In this document: positions 62,901 through 64,000 of the stretch, piece after piece | Layout of the letters: each line of letters begins with the position of its first letter | Position numbering within the stretch: position 1 is the stretch's first letter | From: CAZKCK01 sp964552325 | GTDB taxonomy: Bacteria > Bacteroidota > Bacteroidia > Bacteroidales > TTA-H9 | DNA: 64,000 bases | Direction: 5' to 3' | Assembly: GCA_964552325.1 (NCBI GenBank) | Contig: CAZKHA010000002.1 | Coordinates: 1-64,000 of the forward strand | The notes under the pieces: generated by a model | Seen by the model: the letters and a program-made list of their open reading frames with translations, nothing else | Told to the model about the DNA's origin: nothing | Databases searched by the model: none | Translations under genes and position numbers: made by a program

Positions 62901-63555
62901 TATCAACCCATAAATGATTCTTATCAAGTAGGTTAGGATATCCTGTAACACTTGCCAGAACCACATCATCCCAGGTTTGGCCACCATTAACCGAACGAGC
63001 CACCGACTGGCCATAAAAAGCATTTATTTTGCCAATGTACATGGTACTGTTTAACGAAATAGCAGCAGCAGGATCACCTGCATTATCCTCGCCAGCACCA
63101 TATAGTTGGCCTTCCCACGATTGCCCAGCGTCCTCTGAAAGTTGGTAATTAGCACCAAACATCATTTGGGCAGGATAATCGGAACTATTGTTTGAATTGA
63201 GAATGCTATCATTATCGTTGGGATTGACAAACACCGAGTTTTCACTTTGAGTTGTTAAGCCTTCTTCAATTAAAACATCGGGCGAATCCTGAATACTACC
63301 CTGACGCATAATAAGTTGGCTTCCTTTAAAAATCGGTGGTTTATAACCTTTATCATCGGCCACTTTAATCAACCCATTCTTGGCTTGCTGCCTCCAATAA
63401 AACATATTATCAACCCGATTATCATAGTAAGGTGATGGATTGGCCAGTAGGTTCAATTGCCGGTCAATTCCTTTCTTTTGAGCATTAGAATATGGGCATG
63501 CTGCAAAAAACAGTATAAACCAAAGGCATACGCTAAAAGCATTCGAACTTCTCAT
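59899..63555 (-). CDS. secreted Asp-box (sialidase-like) protein with T9SS sorting domain
   Basis: The 1218-residue protein begins with a signal peptide (cleavage probably at NAQ; a lipobox-like FAAC also occurs inside it) and continues with about six Asp-box motifs of the S-x-D-x-G-x-x-W type (SEDAGQSW, SVNGGQTW, SINNGISW, SFDGGQTF, SSNNGASW, SYDGGQAW) in a sialidase/BNR-type beta propeller (about 80-480). CARDB/Ig-like beta domains and a jellyroll-like middle segment follow. It ends in a type A T9SS domain (NPAS and ending QKFLVN) that directs surface secretion. The catalytic Arg triad and Tyr of true sialidases are not evident by eye, so the propeller is perhaps a binding or structural module. 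I start at the ATG 63555 for its signal peptide. Confidence 0.85.
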   Translation of the reverse strand: MRSSNAFSVCLWFILFFAACPYSNAQKKGIDRQLNLLANPSPYYDNRVDNMFYWRQQAKNGLIKVADDKGYKPPIFKGSQLIMRQGSIQDSPDVLIEEGLTTQSENSVFVNPNDNDSILNSNNSSDYPAQMMFGANYQLSEDAGQSWEGQLYGAGEDNAGDPAAAISLNSTMYIGKINAFYGQSVARSVNGGQTWDDVVLASVTGYPNLLDKNHLWVDNSTTSPYLGNVYAAWTRFGGNNNGLIQLARSINNGISWSSPMNVSLGVNALAHSQGVNIQTGPNGELYLVWAIYDTWPGDENALGFARSFDGGQTFEPAYRIINNINGLRNSLTSKNMRVSGFPVMAVDQSNGPNRGTIYVVWNNLGFPGVNTGPDIDLYLIKSSNNGASWSDPIKINQDAPGLGKEHFMPWITCDPVTGTLSVIFFDDRNTGPEDCEVWVANSYDGGQAWDDFRVSDFAFTPSPIPGLGGGYMGDYLGITAYDRKVYPVWSDNRSGNTLAYTSPFETGPPPNQPYVIYQNLEITPADPSNEPELIFGDSVHFTITMKNIGDEPAQNVVVTLLSTSPYVTITDSIENYGSFNIGQSIAKEEAYTLKVSDTIPDGINVRFDLKATDGDSTWYSHFRIVSKAPQLAILTYAINDEEGNANKILDPGEQAILKLWVQNTGDFPLESVLCSLTTSTPELQVLQSSSIIPQLVSNQIDTAYFSVKLAPTAPYGINIMFHFEAQSGLFFAQKDFFSRVGLIVEDWETGSFQKYPWMRSGNKLFSIASNLPYEGHFCAASGDIDDEEESVLYLSYQIASDDSVSFWYKTSTESNYDQLQFYVDNIRYGKWSGIRDWKRVAYMVPAGNHTLRWQYSKDPYFSAGEDKVWVDYISLPIFNLPQVEAGTDRGICANQDSVHIEAVGSNYASITWTTMGDGVFSQPQALITDYFPGLQDITNGKVRLKLKAITNMATTEDSLMVFIQSPPTQPTNLLATPSSYCLGAVSAIQLAADSVSGDSIIWYLGACNGSIAGTAYHNNVLAPTSSQTYYAQISNACGDSPCDSIRVTVFQLPSIHLGTDTSICTLQTLILDAGADFSSYQWSTGSASRFLEIDSIVVPVGSSAIFSVKVVDGNACETSDSIKVSMTHCPGWGLNDPLRANLLGLFPNPASTYLGIKFNLPVNADSELEIMDANGKIVYAQKLVSTINQLRIDLSAFAKGAYFVRIKGSTVLQKFLVN

Positions 63556-63590
63556 GACAAACAGGGGTTGATATTCAGGCATAAAAGTAT

Positions 63591-63616
63591 AAAAAAAGCC
63601 GGGCATACACCCGGCT
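63591..63616 (-). terminator. terminator between two T9SS cargo genes
   Basis: On the minus strand AGCCGGG (63610-63616) pairs perfectly with CCCGGCT (63597-63603) around a six-base loop and runs into seven T residues. It lies 21 bases after the right-hand gene's stop and about 36 bases before the left-hand gene's ATG, leaving little room for a promoter. Confidence 0.9.
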
Positions 63617-63637
63617 CATTCAATAAAGAAGTTATTT

Positions 63638-64000
63638 TTAACGTACTAGCACTACCCGAGCCTGTTTAACCTCCTTATTGGAAGTCATACGAATTATGTA
63701 CACGCCTTGGGGTAAATCTTGGCCTGCTTGCCCGGTTCCATCCCATTGAATTGAATGGATTCCTGCTGTAATATACTGATTTAAAATATTCTTAACACAA
63801 GTTCCTGCCAAATCATAAACTCCTAAATCAATACTAGTACTTTCCGTGACATTCAGTTTGATAAGCGTATTTGCCGTAAAAGGATTTGGTGTAATGTTAA
63901 TTTGGGCTACAGAAACTGGTTTCGTGATTCCAACACCAGAGTTAACCTCAAAAGTAACTAAGATTGAATCCTTTGGCAAATCAGGGTCGTTGGAGTTTAC
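63638..64000 (-). CDS. C-terminal part of another T9SS cargo protein
   Basis: The gene runs off the right edge. The visible 120 residues are a type A T9SS C-terminal sorting domain: an N-terminal linker, INITPNPFTANTLIKLN, then the beta-strand pattern SIDLGVYDLAGTCVKNI, HSIQWDGTGQAGQDLPQGVYIIRM and a basic end KQARVVLVR. The frame remains open to 64000. The catalytic or binding part lies outside the window. It is upstream of the Asp-box protein on the same strand, and a terminator separates them. Confidence 0.88.
   Translation of the reverse strand, partial: VNSNDPDLPKDSILVTFEVNSGVGITKPVSVAQINITPNPFTANTLIKLNVTESTSIDLGVYDLAGTCVKNILNQYITAGIHSIQWDGTGQAGQDLPQGVYIIRMTSNKEVKQARVVLVR

Overview
The window is a chromosomal segment of a Bacteroidota bacterium that I cannot place below phylum. 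The evidence is a TonB-dependent receptor with an N-terminal carboxypeptidase-regulatory-like domain, two secreted proteins ending in type IX secretion (T9SS) sorting domains, DUF4175 and DUF4292 family proteins, atpD-atpC alone without the other ATP synthase genes, few Shine-Dalgarno sequences, and repeated TAnnTTTG -7 boxes in front of transcription units. No phage, transposase, CRISPR or rRNA gene was seen, so most of the window reads as ordinary core genome.

Layout. 1-3180 (+): mtnA, a receiver-histidine kinase protein and an aldo/keto reductase. 3185-9160 (-): a YwqK/MORN-repeat protein, a TonB-dependent receptor and an OmpR-type regulator/sensor kinase pair. 9161-10500: a divergent control region with four helically phased TTAACAA repeats, then (+) a secreted Cys/Lys-rich protein, a terminator, an OsmC-type peroxidase and a FlK-like thioesterase. 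10509-16553 (-): dtd, a YyaL-type thioredoxin-domain protein, a TPR protein, a C4 zinc-ribbon coiled-coil protein and a Nif3-family protein. 16873-17940 (+): lpxK. 17927-22165 (-): an EnvC-like protein, a DUF4292 lipoprotein, a TPR protein and dut. 22166-22835 has no gene. 22836-32544 (-): an NtrY-like multi-span kinase, mnmG, ybeY, a degenerate ATPase-like protein and a DUF4175 protein. 32806-40940 (+): a two-domain acyltransferase of the OlsF/GlsF type, ileS, a DksA/TraR-like protein, lspA, atpD and atpC.

41116-49955 (+) is the most distinctive block: three hybrid histidine kinases with nine intact receiver or kinase-linked phosphorylation modules between them, followed by CheR and a receiver-less CheB, with no chemoreceptor, CheA or CheW. 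49995-50067 (-) is tRNA-Phe, divergent from coaX. 50171-57845 (+) is an envelope block: coaX, an outer-membrane barrel protein, a TPR protein, lptC, a CNNM/CBS protein and a PpiD-like foldase. dnaG (+) follows, and the right end (-) carries a 1218-residue Asp-box T9SS cargo protein and the C-terminus of another T9SS cargo.

Two candidates deserve attention as possible undescribed systems. One is the envelope stress module around 7.2-10.5 kb, where a kinase with four cysteines in its periplasmic domain diverges from a metallothionein-like exported protein behind a phased operator array. The other is the CheR/CheB plus hybrid-kinase block, where methylation enzymes seem to serve kinases rather than chemoreceptors.
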